From Drechslerella dactyloides (taxonomy: Eukaryota > Ascomycota > Orbiliomycetes > Orbiliales > Orbiliaceae): DNA of 64,000 nt. The first letter of the stretch is position 1. Each line of letters starts with the position of its first letter. A program made the position numbers and the translations under genes. The notes beneath the pieces are model-generated. The model saw only the letters and a program-made list of their open reading frames with translations. It did no database searches and had not been told where the DNA came from. This document shows, one piece after another, positions 46,009-57,020 of the stretch. The DNA lies in NCBI GenBank assembly GCA_020064725.1, contig JAGTWJ010000002.1, positions 434,001 to 498,000 on the forward strand, given 5' to 3'.

Positions 46009-47849
46009 CCCCAGCTACTGGGCTTGCTGACGAGAAAGGGGGGCGGCGGGCGGGTGAGAATTATGTAAGCTAATTTGTATCCAATCTGATATCGTATATC
46101 GGAAACGGTATCATATCATATCGCCTCGTTTACAGACGTGGGCGGAAACATGGCTTCGGAAAACGGTGGAGAGGGATGGAATTCGGAACTGCGGGGTGGG
46201 TGGAGAGCGTGATATCGAGCCGGGGGGTCGGGTCGATGCCTGGCGCCACGGTTGGAAAACATCGCTACTTGGGCGAATGGCGTTCTGTACAATATGCATT
46301 CTCGCGATCAGTAATCGCAGGACTGCGGGAATATTATCAAATGCGATAGTCCGAAGAGCGATTCCAAAATGGCTCTCTACTAGCATACGAGACTCGACTC
46401 CAAGCTTGCCCAGCTGCCCAGCTGTGTAACGCCATTTGCAAAGTTTGACATCCATCATTGAGTTCGTGTGCGACCATTTCGTATTCCTTAGTTAAGTCTC
46501 GTGGATGGGAATCAAACGCTGCATGGTCGTCTCGTCGCTTCTGGAATGGTCTTATTCAGCATGTTTCTTCTGATTCGACGGCGTCCTTCGACGATATCAT
46601 GTTTCCATGCATGCATGCTGTGTTAATGTTCCATCCTGTGAGGTAGCGCGAGCTCCCTAGACACAACATCCAAGCTAGCTAGCGCTGCCGTGCTGACAGG
46701 CCGGTGCGTTTGCGGCAGGCCAGACGCAGAATGCAAAGGGATAGGAAGGATATGGCGCTCGAGATAACGGATGGGTGCAGGCCTGCGTGACGAGCTGTGC
46801 GGTGACGCCGGTGGCCCGCCAGGCAGCCATGGTCGGACCCGCTTCGTTCCTTATGGATTCCACGAACTCTGATATCAAATCTGCGATTTTATTCTCATAT
46901 CGATCTTGAGACGTGTACGGACAGTGTGGTCACAACCGCGGGGCAATTTGGTCGAGCAAGCTAGGAATCTACCAAGAGATAAATGCTACAGGCCGAGAGA
47001 TTGTACCAAGAGTCGTGCCTACCCACTTTCTCGATAGATCGATGGCAATATCGATCGATGGCACTATAATCTCGAATCCCGGGACGAAGTCGCAATTGGG
47101 CAAGAACGATCCCTACCCACTAGTACATGTACTATAGTGCTCAGTAACCATCGCATCAAGTAGTCCATTCTACGAGGAATTGAGTCTGCATGTTTGTAAA
47201 CGGCCGGCACCAGAATACTGTTGAGCTTGAGCAGGCTGCAATCTGCTCGGGCGCCACTATCCTTAGTCAGGATGCAGGTCAGCATGGACCCCCGCCGAAC
47301 AGGAAGCGTCTTGGGCGATCGATCGCGCGAGTGGGCCGGGTGTATGCAGACAGATGACAAGGACAATCTTTGCAACCCGCAATTCGAAATTCCTCGACGT
47401 CTCTCTTTATACTTGTAGTACGGGGTCAGTCAATGGGCGTCGGTATGTACCGTCTGATTGCATGATGCATGCATACATGCAGGCGAGCAGTGCAGGCTCC
47501 CATTTTCCGAACAGGCGGTCGGTTGAATCCGCAGGCATGGCGTTCTACCGTGCGGAGAAGTTGTGCACGCACGGTCGACTTGCACTGTGACTATACGACG
47601 TACAGCAGTGTATACTAGCAGAAGTATACGATGGTGCATTGTGCAAGTGTATCATGTTATGGCGCAAGGCAGAAGTGAGTAAATCAAGCTTCCCCAAGGT
47701 GACTCTCCAGCAAACCCAGCCCGCCATGCATGCATGCAGACAGGATTCCCACGAGAAACGAACCCCAGGCCGTAGTATAGCATAGAGTCCAGAGGCGTAC
47801 TATACACCAGACAGACACAGCACTAACCAACTACATCGACAGACACATT

Positions 47850-47869
47850 AAAAAAAAAAAAAAAAAAAA
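47850..47869 (+). repeat. Homopolymer A20
   Basis: Twenty A residues in a row lie between CACATT and CCTCGAG. This is a simple repeat in non-coding sequence. It could be a poly-A relic of a retroposed sequence, but I see no target-site duplication. Confidence 0.8.
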
Positions 47870-48436
47870 CCTCGAGCTGCTTACCTCGTCCGTCCGTTGC
47901 AGCCGAGCCCGCTGTTTCAGCGGAGTGGCTCCTGTCATGGACTGCCTTTGCCAGGAGCCCGAGCAGCGATGGTCAGGGGCGCTGACCCCGAACGGGCAAA
48001 AGCGTCTGACACCCTGCAGCAGGCAACCCTTGCGCGGGGCCCTTGCCAGGCCTTTGCAACTGGTTGGTCGGCTGTGGTTCATCTGGGCTGGAGATTGGAG
48101 AAGCAACTTGACCAACAGGTAAAACAAAAAAATTAGAAATTTCGATGGGAATGCGGTAGACTCGCTTCTGGAATCCGACGGGCGTGCGCATATAATCGTT
48201 GAACCAGGTCAGCGTCTTGAGGTTGACATACATACTTACATATATACTCGCACGTCTGGCCTGGTGGAAAACTACAGAAGGTCGAGTGCTCTGGCCTCTG
48301 GATATTAATATTCTTCTCGCCCTCCGAGGCTCCAGCTCTGGCTTCAATTCACTATCATTTAAATACGCCCGCCGGCCCGGCCCCAGTCGTACCCCGGCTC
48401 CGTCTCGACTGCACTCCACACTCTCTCTTGCATGAT

Positions 48437-48444
48437 TATATAAA
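48437..48444 (+). promoter_or_regulatory. TATA box of the amino-acid permease gene
   Basis: TATATAAA lies 71 bases before the ATG at 48515. The sequence and distance both fit. Confidence 0.5.
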
Positions 48445-48514
48445 TTCTCCGATCGAGCTTGCTCTGATAGCGTCGTGCTATTCACACTTGATCGTATAAT
48501 ATAGTTCGACTACG

Positions 48515-50851
48515 ATGGAAACCGACAACAGATCCGCCTCGACGGGCAGCGGCGTCGCCGTCAAGAACGCATCCGACCAGACCCACCGCAAACTCAAGGA
48601 ACGCCATGTGCAGCTCATCGGCATCGGCGGGACCATAGGAACCGCCCTCTTCGTCGCTATTGGCCGCGGCCTGGCGCTGGGCGGACCGGCCAACTTGTTC
48701 TTGGGCTTTACCTTGTGGTAAGTAATACGTATTCGCACAGATATCCCTCTCTTAAAACCCCCTCTGCACACCCGGCCGCCACGTAGGGCTGGACAGCATG
48801 TCCGAGATCTGGTGATGCCGGACGTTGTGACGTATGGTATATGCGGCATGCGTGCGTGAATTGCGATGTTGCGTTTATGATGCGGCTCGCTATATTGGCA
48901 ATATCACCGCTGCTATACGTTACCTCGTTTTGCGCCCGCTTGAATGAGAATTATATTATGTTGATGCAAGAAATGGGACTGACGTTTCCGCCTGCAGGTG
49001 TACGGTTGTGCTATGCGTGAACAACTGCCTGGGTAGGTGCTCCGAGCCGATGCGATGCATTCTTTCTCAACGGTGGTTGTGGTGCAGCGGGCTAATGCAA
49101 CTTTGACAGCGGAAATGGTTTCCTACCTGCCGATATCGTCGCCGTTCATCCGGTTCGCCGGCCGCTTCGTCGACCCGGCGTTTGGCGTCGCGACAGGCTA
49201 CAAGTATGTGAATTTGATGAATTGAATCCTATGAAAACCTACCTGGTTTGGCGTGCATGCGTGCGGGTGGCTAATGTGGTGATGCGGCAGCTTTTTCATC
49301 TTCGAGGCCATGATGGTCCCGTTTGAGATTATCGCATGCAGTGAGTCTACACCTACCGGATGATATTGCTCGTTGTAGAGTGAAGAAAGTGGTGCTGATA
49401 CGTGACGGTTTACAGCTTTCATTCTTGACTTTTGGGGCGTGTCGAAATTCGTGCACCCGGGCGTCTTTATCTGCATCGTCATCGTCCTCTATGCGTACGT
49501 TCCCAGTTCCCACCGCTGTTTTGCGAAGTTCGTATCGCTAATACAGTGGGTATCTGCAGTGTTATCAACATCTTTGCCGTGGCGTGGTACGGGGAGGCCG
49601 AGTTCTGGATGGCGCTGGGCAAGGTCATCCTGATCGTGGGACTGCTCGTCTTCACGTTCTTCGCGATGCTGGGCGTGAACCCGATGCACGACAGGTTCGG
49701 GTTCCGCTACTGGAACAACCCGGTATGTCCCATACACCATGTAGCTATATATATCCATTCATAGCATGCAGTCCGCTGACTGGAGACGTTCACAGGGCGC
49801 GTTCTCGGATTTCTATGGCACGGGCTCGATGGGCCGCTTCATGGGCTTCCTCGCCTGCTTCATCCAGGCCAGCTTCACGATCGCCGGCCCGGACTACGTC
49901 AGCATGGCGGCCGGAGAGACGGAGAACCCGCGCAAGATCCTGCCCAAGGCCTTCAACGGGGTCTTCTTCCGGCTGGCGACCTTTTTCGTTCTCGGCTCGC
50001 TCGCCGTCGGCGTGCTGGTGCCGTACAACAGCCAGGAGCTGCTCGACATCTACCTTCTCAACAAGCCCGCGTCCGGCGCCGCGGGGTCGCCCTACGTGCT
50101 CGCGATGCAGCGGCTGCAAATCGGCGTGCTCCCGCACGTCGTCAACGCCCTCATCCTGACGTCCGCGCTGAGCGCGGGCAACTCGTACGTCTTCTGCGCG
50201 AGCCGGTCGCTGTTCGGACTCGCGCTGGAGGGCAAGGCGCCCAAGATCTTCACGCGGACGAACCGGTTCGGCGTCCCGATCTACTGCGTGGGGCTGGTGC
50301 TGCTGGTGTCGCTGCTGGCGTTCCTGCAGATGTCGACGGGGACGGCGACGGTGTTCAACTGGTTCATCGGTCTGGTGACGGCGTCGCAGCTGATGAACTA
50401 CGCGGTGTGCAGCTTCACGTACATCATGTTCTACCGGGCGTGCATGGCGCAGGGCGTGGACCGGAGCAAGCTGCCGTTCTGCGGGAAATGGCAGCCCTAC
50501 ACGGCGTATTACTCGCTCTTCTTCACGTTCACGATGACGTTCGTGGGCGGGTTCGGGGTGTTCCTGCCGGGGAACTGGAACCTGCCGACGTTCTTCTTCA
50601 GCTACACGATGCCCGTGCTCGTTCCGACGATTTTCATCGTGTGGAAGCTGGTCAAGCGGACGCGGTGGGTGCGGGCCGAGGAGGCGGACCTGGTCGACGG
50701 GCTGGAGGAGATCGAGGCGTACGAGCAGGCGTACGTCGAGACGCCGGGCAAGTTCGAGCGGTGGCAGGCGCGGTGCGTGGGCGCGGTCAAGCGGCGCGTC
50801 GGCTGGGGGAAGAAGAAGGATGCCGACGTCGTCATCGTCGACGAGAAGTGA
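48515..50851 (+). CDS. Amino-acid permease (APC superfamily, YAT family)
   Basis: The seven exons are 48515–48717, 48998–49032, 49110–49203, 49291–49340, 49416–49494, 49560–49722 and 49796–50851. They join in frame to 559 residues. The hydrophilic N-terminus leads into RHVQLIGIGGTIGTALFV, the hallmark first membrane helix of fungal permeases. About twelve membrane segments follow, with PDYVSMAAGETENPRK between helices 5 and 6 and NSYVFCASRSLFGLALEGKAPK later. The C-terminus is charged and cytosolic. It should import amino acids across the plasma membrane with protons; the substrate is not readable. Exon 2 is only 35 nt. The large last exon is strikingly rich in G- and C-ending codons compared with the gene at 28.9 kb. 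Confidence 0.94.
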
Positions 50852-52065
50852 AGCATCTCTCTAGCTTTCATCTGTTCTGGATTTTGATATCTCGTTGTAT
50901 AATGTTGTTGGTGGTTGAATCTTTTGTCGCGGGCCAGGCGTTCATGTTGTATCTCTCGGGCGGGCGTCTCTCGCAGTCCATATCGATAGCTAGCAATCTA
51001 ATGTAATCTTCTGACATCTCCAACCTCACCATCTCCACTCCCCATCTTATATACTCTTTCGTACACGTCCACGCACGCCCAGACGGACGAAGACTCGATC
51101 CCGGTCGAGATGCTGTCGAGGCCGTCACGCGGCGTCGGCCACAGCCCGCCGTTACCTAACGCTTACTCACGAAAAGCAGCTGCACCACCGCCAGGCCGGC
51201 CGCCATTACGTATGAACATGCACCAGACCGCTCTGGCATGCCCGACCAGGCCTGGAACCATGCGTCCGAGAAAGCAGACGAGAGACGAGACGAGAGCACA
51301 GCCAGCCAGCCAGCACGCATCCATCCGGACGAAAGAGAGAAGGAAAGAGAGAGAGCTCATGCTACGGCGGCGGCGTTTGAGTTCGAGACAGCAGCCACAG
51401 AAAAGCCTGCACGGCTCCGAACTGCTCCTTCCGCGCCCGCCATCGCAGACCCGACCGACTGAATCAATCGAAATCGCCATCTGGGAAGCACGAAGAACAA
51501 AGTCCGATCGGGAACGTCGTGCCTGGCGTTATATTCGAAGGCCCTCTTCACGCACGCGACCGGATCTCCTCCCGCCTGGCTCGCCAGCTAGCGAAATGTG
51601 CTGCATGCTGATTGGGACCCGGCGCTTGGAACTGGCTCTGGCTCTGGATCTGGCACCGGCTCTGGCTGTGGACCCCGAACCCGTCCTTCACGACGCACGA
51701 CACCGCTCGGCAGCTTTGGTGTGACGACGAGATATCCATCTACCTACTTATCTACTGTCTACGCATCATTACTCTTCCCGGCCCCTGAACGAAACGGCCC
51801 GGACGGACGAACGACGACGGTCCGACCTGGAAGGACAGGTACTCGCAGAGCTGCCATCTCCAAGGCCGCGGAGAACCCTCGCTCCAATCAATCGTCCGGC
51901 CAGTGGCGGTTACCGTGGTCATTTATCATTATCATATCGCATCACACCACCACCACCGCCACCACCACCACCAAGACCACCTACCCGTCCTGTTACGTCT
52001 TCCCCGGCACGATAATCGAAGCTCCAGGCACTCGACAGCGGGCGGCGGGCGGCAAGCATCTGGTG
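50852..52065. other. Intergenic region upstream of second Zn2Cys6 regulator
   Basis: GC-rich sequence with short direct repeats (GCTCTG near 51640–51676; CCAG copies near 51300). Open frames here are composition-driven and I call no gene. Confidence 0.4.
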
Positions 52066-53586
52066 ATGACCGACAAGGAGAGGCACCACAAGGCCTGCGA
52101 CGAATGCCGTGAGTCCAGCACGACCCGATCTTTTTATCTCACCGTTTCAACGTCTAACGTTTGCTATCTTCCATCCCCAGGCATTCGCAAGCTCAAATGC
52201 CCCGGCGAGTACCCGGCCTGCTCGCGATGCGTGCGGGACGGCGTCCCCTGCGTCTACAGCCTGCAGAAGACCATGGGCCGGCCCAGGAAGCGGCGGCGGA
52301 GTGACGCCCTCCGCGCACATCACCATCACCATCCCCACCATGGTAGCAGCGGCAGCGGGGCAGGTGCGAGCTTCATCAGCATACCCGTCGACATCAATGG
52401 CCACCACGCCGACGGCCAGTGGATGGACGGGAACATGTTCCTCGGCGACGACACCAAGCTGTTGGACTTGAATATCCTCGAGCCGGGAGACACTGGGTAT
52501 GCTTCATCAAAACCCCTCGAATGGGAACGATGGGGGGGCGGTACGAATGAATGGAACGCAGCTGACAGATGGAAACCGGGCAGACACGACCACGCCAGCG
52601 GATGCATTCCGCACCAGGAGAACGGCGCCTCCGCCGACCTCGACTCCCTCTTCGATCCCTCGGTCCCGCACATCGACTTTTCCTCCCTCCTCAGCGACGT
52701 CGTCATGGTCCCGCCGGACGTCCCGCAGGCGCAACCCCCCTCGCACCCCCATTCGCACTCCTCGCCGTCATCGTGCAGCGGGCCCCACTTCCACACCACC
52801 CCCGCCACCACCACTTCCGCCGCCACCGCAACCGCATGCTCCTCCACCTCCGCCCACACCCCACCGCCGTTCCTGTCCAACCTAATCGACCACACCAAGA
52901 TCCCGCTGGACATCGGCACGGCGATGACGCCGAAGGACCTCTCCTCCTTCAACATCCAACCCGATGCGGCGCTGGGACTCACCTGCGACTGCCTCATCCA
53001 CTTCTTCTCCGCAATCGTAACCCTCAAAAAGATGATCTACAACCCCGTCCACCTCTCCCCGCCGACACCGTTCGCCACGCCCCCGCCCCCGATCAGCCTG
53101 CAGGAGATCACAGCCATAAGCAGCAACGCCATCGACATCACCCGCACGAGCCTCAAATGCGCCAGCTGCAACATGTGCTTCACGACGCTGATGAACGTAG
53201 GCCAGCTGCTCGGTCTGCTGCTGCGCGCCTACTCGCAGTTCCTGCAGACTTCGGGAACAGGCGCGGGCGGGATGCCGCGCGAGGCGGCACGGGCGGTGGT
53301 CAACGGGGAGATGGAAAAGATTCTCGAAATCCTAGGACAGGTGGAGATCCGGTCGCTGGCGCGGCACGGGATGGTGCTGGGTGACGAGACGCGGGTGACG
53401 AAGGATATGGTCGGCAGGGGCGTCATCGAGCGGATCGCGACGGGCAGCTGGGTTGGCGATCGGAATCCGCTGTGTTTGAAGATTGTGGGGATGGTGCGCG
53501 GGCTGGCGGACGGCCTGCTGTGCGGGGTTGGCGTTGGGGAGTGCGTGAACGAGCAGTGTGCGAGTGGGCTGAATACGATTTCGTGA
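52066..53586 (+). CDS. Zn2Cys6 transcription factor, AflR-like layout
   Basis: Exons 52066–52108 and 52181–53586 give 482 residues. The 72-base intron sits inside the zinc cluster. Splicing restores Cys11, 14, 21, 28, 31 and 38 in the C6 spacing (CDECRIRKLKC). The cluster is followed by a basic GRPRKRRRSD. His-, Ser- and Pro-rich linkers follow. The C-terminal domain (about 300–480) has ALGLTCDCLIHFFSAIVTLKK, CASCNMCFTTLMNVGQLLG and repeated Cys. This resembles the region after the cluster in AflR-type regulators of secondary metabolism. A second intron (52497–52598, 102 bases, also in frame) is possible. It is a nuclear DNA-binding activator by family. It converges on the Baeyer–Villiger-type gene, a tempting but unproven target. 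Confidence 0.85.
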   Translation: MTDKERHHKACDECRESSTTRSFYLTVSTSNVCYLPSPGIRKLKCPGEYPACSRCVRDGVPCVYSLQKTMGRPRKRRRSDALRAHHHHHPHHGSSGSGAGASFISIPVDINGHHADGQWMDGNMFLGDDTKLLDLNILEPGDTGYASSKPLEWERWGGGTNEWNAADRWKPGRHDHASGCIPHQENGASADLDSLFDPSVPHIDFSSLLSDVVMVPPDVPQAQPPSHPHSHSSPSSCSGPHFHTTPATTTSAATATACSSTSAHTPPPFLSNLIDHTKIPLDIGTAMTPKDLSSFNIQPDAALGLTCDCLIHFFSAIVTLKKMIYNPVHLSPPTPFATPPPPISLQEITAISSNAIDITRTSLKCASCNMCFTTLMNVGQLLGLLLRAYSQFLQTSGTGAGGMPREAARAVVNGEMEKILEILGQVEIRSLARHGMVLGDETRVTKDMVGRGVIERIATGSWVGDRNPLCLKIVGMVRGLADGLLCGVGVGECVNEQCASGLNTIS

Positions 53587-54595
53587 TCATGTCGTAGGGA
53601 CGTGGCGGGTACGGAGCTCGGATGTATCGGTTGATCTATGTCTGTACGATTATTTGAGCGGGCGGGTCAGCACGTTACGTAACGTTACATCTAACATTTG
53701 ATGGATGGATGGATGAATGGATGGACGAATGGATGGATGGATGAGAAGCCGGAGTCTCTAAATGATGGGAAGAGTGCGGTCAGTCGAGCGAGTAATCGCG
53801 TGGGTGCCGGGTTGCGTATTTGGTCTTTGGCGCAAGGTGTCCGAGTCTGGAATGGAATTTCGAGGGGATCAAAAATAGTTCATGTCGTTTTCCAAAATTT
53901 TGAATACTTCGTCAGCCTGAATATCTGCATTTAAATTTCTTCGATACTTAAGTAGTTGGTTTTTAATGGAATCTCCTCCTTTATATTTCTAATACAGCAG
54001 CTAGCAGACACGACAGACAGCTTCTATATATATAAGTTACTTGTGGTATACCCCTAGTTTGGCTGTACGCGGGGTGCATGAATGAATTGAATGGACGCAT
54101 GCATGCGGGCGTGCTGACTGATGATGAGGGGTTGGAGAAGTGTGCTGCCTGCATGCGTGGATGCAACATTTTTCTCCCCAATCGCACGAATTTGCGCCCT
54201 CGGATGGCGGATGTCGTCATCCGATCTTGGGATGGCGACATTTGTACTTACGTAACTGCCGTGTGGGGGGGTTTTAATATGCAAAACTTCCATTTGTCGC
54301 GGGACCTCTCGACGGTGCACGATTTTTACTAGTATACAGCGACTTGTAATGAGAATACGCGTGGGGGTGTGTGTAGTATATGTATACCTGTGGAGGTACA
54401 TGTATAAGGACTGTGGTGTCGATTGTATGCATGCACGTCTACAGGGATACTTAGTACAGCAGGTATTAGATTCTAGATTGAGTGAAATACAGTCTCTCAA
54501 CCCGGCCGCGGCCATCTTAGCCGCTGACACACGCGAGTCATACATATAGATACTCATACAATGGATCAATCGATATGGGTATATCGGAAAATTAA
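53587..54595. other. Spacer between convergent regulator and monooxygenase
   Basis: No gene is supported. It contains a TGGA tandem repeat at 53701–53743 and TGCATGCA at 54428–54435. Confidence 0.45.
53701..53743 (+). repeat. Imperfect (ATGG)n microsatellite
   Basis: About ten copies of ATGG/ATGA/ACGA units run in tandem just after the regulator's 3' end. The frame through it (Met-Asp-Gly-Trp-rich) is an artefact of the repeat. Confidence 0.8.
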
Positions 54596-57020
54596 CTACG
54601 ATGCGACCTTTGACCGCACGAACCCCGTCACGCCGTCCACCGTCGCCGAAAAGACCGCCGCGCCCGCATTCGCCGCATCACGCAGCGTCAGGCCCCGGTT
54701 TCGCAGCAGGACGTTGATGGCGCCGATGCCAAAGATCAGGACGAGGACCAACAGCCGCTTGACGCGGGCTTTCCAGATGCCTTGTGCTGTTTGTGTGAGG
54801 ATCCAGTCTTTGTAGACGGGGAAGAAGCAGCGGTACATAAAGTGGATTTGGGAGCGGCTGTTCCCCAATCACCGTTAGCACATTTACACATCTATGTACG
54901 CACGTACGTACGTGTGGGAGTAAAGGGGGTTACTCACGGGTAGCAGGAGGAGTTCCAGCCGTCGTCGCGTTTGTACCACTAGCAGTAAAATTAGCATGCC
55001 GTCCGTTTGACTGATCGAGGGAATAGGGGTGTACCCACCGATTGAAACTCGTCGTTGTTGAAGACGGTCCTCTTGAGCGTGTCCTGCATCCACCGGCTGT
55101 ATCCCGCCTCCGCCTCCGTCTTGAGCTCGATCTCGTCCGCGTCGCCCTTCAGCACGGGCTCCGCCATCGTCAGCGCGAAGTGGCACATGTTCTCCGACGC
55201 GAGGATGACGCTCGAATGGCCCGTCACGGAATTCGGACCGACGACCATGAACAGGTTCGGGAAGCCGGACACCGCGGCGCAATTGTACGCGGCGGGACCG
55301 CCCAGCTTGCTCCAGTGCTCCGTCAGGTGCTCACCCTTGCGGCCGACGATGTCCATTGGCGCGATCCAGTCGTTCGTCTTGTATCCCGTCGCGAGCACGA
55401 CGACGTCGGCGGGGTACTCCGCGCCGGAGGCCGTGTGCACTTTGCCCGGCGAGAGCGTCGTGACGTCGTCCCGCGTCAGCTGGATCTTGGACGACTGCAG
55501 CGTGCGGATGTAGGTGTCGTCAAAGATGCGGCGCTTGAAGCCGATGGGGAATTTTGGTATCAGAAGGTCCCAGTATTTCTCTGGCGCGTTCTTCTTGACG
55601 TGCTTGATCGACGTGCGTTCCTGTTGCTTGCGCATCCGCTCGCCGCGGGCGTCGTCGCGGAAGGCGAGCCAGGCGAGCTCCATGATCGAGAACGTCAGGT
55701 AGCGCGCGAAAGTCTGCGAGCCGGGAAAGTAGCGGAAGACGGTTGGCGCGTACTTTTCGTACATGTCCGACGACATGACCGGGAACTTGGGGCGGGGGAG
55801 CATCCAGTGGGACGAGCGGACGATTTGCGTGAGCGACTTGACCTGCGGCTCAATGGCCGGCACGATCTGGCTCGCCGTGCCTACATCATAGCGCCGTTAG
55901 TACTCCGTAGATGCGATAAAGTGGGTAGGCAGGTCAATCGGCAAAGATAGGAAGCATACATCCGTTCCCGAGTAGGACGACGTTCTTGTCCGTCAGGTCG
56001 ACGCTGTGGTCCCATATCGCAGAATGGAACACCGGCCCGCCAAAGCTCTCCATCCCATCAATCTTGACCTCCGCCGGCGATACCAGCAGCCCGACGGCCG
56101 TGAAGAGCACCTTGCACTCGTGCGTCCAAGTGTCGCCGACCTGTCCGCTGTACTTGAGGTCCTTGACCCAGCCGTGGCTCTGCGTCTCCCAGTCCGCGAC
56201 AGCGACTTTGCGCAGGCGGACGGACCACAGCTTGCGCGTTTCATCGTAGGTTGCAGACTCGCACTCGGTGTTGAAGGTGATGTGCGAGCGAAGGTTATGG
56301 TCGTCGCAGACCTTCGCGAAATAGGCGTAGAGTTCCGGACCTAGTATACGGTAGGTGTTCCGCGTCAGGTTGTGCCCTTTGCTTCAAGAAACATGCATGC
56401 GGTACGTATGTCTTCCAGGATACGCCTGTATCGGTAGGAGTATATACGACGCAGATACACGTGTGGATGCACGTGGAAACACGGACTGACCTTGAGGATA
56501 CTGCGACGTCCAGTTGGGGTTTGTCGCAAAGGAGTACGAGTACGCTAACGCCGGCCTGCTCGGGTCAATCAATATTTCGACGCTCGGCTCATGAAATCGC
56601 GGGGTTGCATTGGCATGAATCCGGGCGGATGCATATGCGCATACAATATGCGCATGCACGCCGGATCGGATCGAAGAATAAAAGATAAAACTCACACGTC
56701 GCAAGCGACACCTGCAAAGATAGCCGTCTCAATTAGCCTGCGAATCCTAACATACTCATGCAATGCATGCTATCGCGGATTCAAACTGTTTTAACCGTTT
56801 CCTAGCGCATCTGCGGGGCCCGGGACAAGAAAAATCCTATGCATCGGACGCGACGTGTGGGTTTATACGTACCCGGATATGTGTTCGCGTACCAGGTGCC
56901 GCCAATGTCGCTGTGGCGCTCGTAGATGGCAAAGTCGGTGATGTTGAAGCGCTTCTTGAGCTGGACGCCCATGCACAGGCCGCTTTCGCCGGCGCCGATG
57001 ATGAGAACCTTCGAGTACAT
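54596..57020 (-). CDS. Baeyer–Villiger-type flavin monooxygenase
   Basis: The seven exons are 57020–56873, 56711–56696, 56555–56491, 56376–55960, 55880–55039, 54978–54938 and 54857–54596. They join in frame to 596 residues. The start MYSKVLIIGAGESG gives the FAD Rossmann loop. Next come GGTWYANTYPG and the ACDV segment, the latter supplied by a 16-nt exon. The type I Baeyer–Villiger fingerprint FGGPVFHSAIW is present. The NADPH loop is LLGNGCTASQ and the ATG motif is VVLATGYKTNDW. The C-terminus has an unusual hydrophobic segment (LLVLVLIFGIGAINVLL) that may anchor it to a membrane. Such enzymes insert oxygen next to ketones or hydroxylate amines using NADPH, often in secondary metabolism. 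The substrate is unknown. Confidence 0.93.
56696..56711 (-). other. 16-nt microexon of the monooxygenase
   Basis: On the minus strand it lies between TTTGCAG and GTGAGT. It encodes the Val-Ala-Cys-Asp of the conserved YPGVACDVP segment and keeps the frame. Confidence 0.8.

Larger units (their letters stand above)
46009..48514. other. Intergenic stretch with repeats
   Basis: No gene is supported over 2.5 kb. It holds TGCATGCA copies at 46608, 47466, 47727 and 47731, a 20-base A run at 47850–47869, and a TATATAAA at 48437–48444 before the permease. Confidence 0.45.

Noticed and set aside
47850..47869. A20 run as the tail of a retroposed element
   Set aside because: No target-site duplication or recognisable element body beside it; a simple homopolymer is the plainer reading.
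51598..52065. N-terminal extension of the second Zn2Cys6 regulator
   Set aside because: The frame is open upstream but begins without ATG and is low-complexity. The zinc cluster needs only the ATG at 52066.
53698..53934. Met/Trp-rich frame over the ATGG repeat
   Set aside because: It is a by-product of the tetranucleotide repeat.
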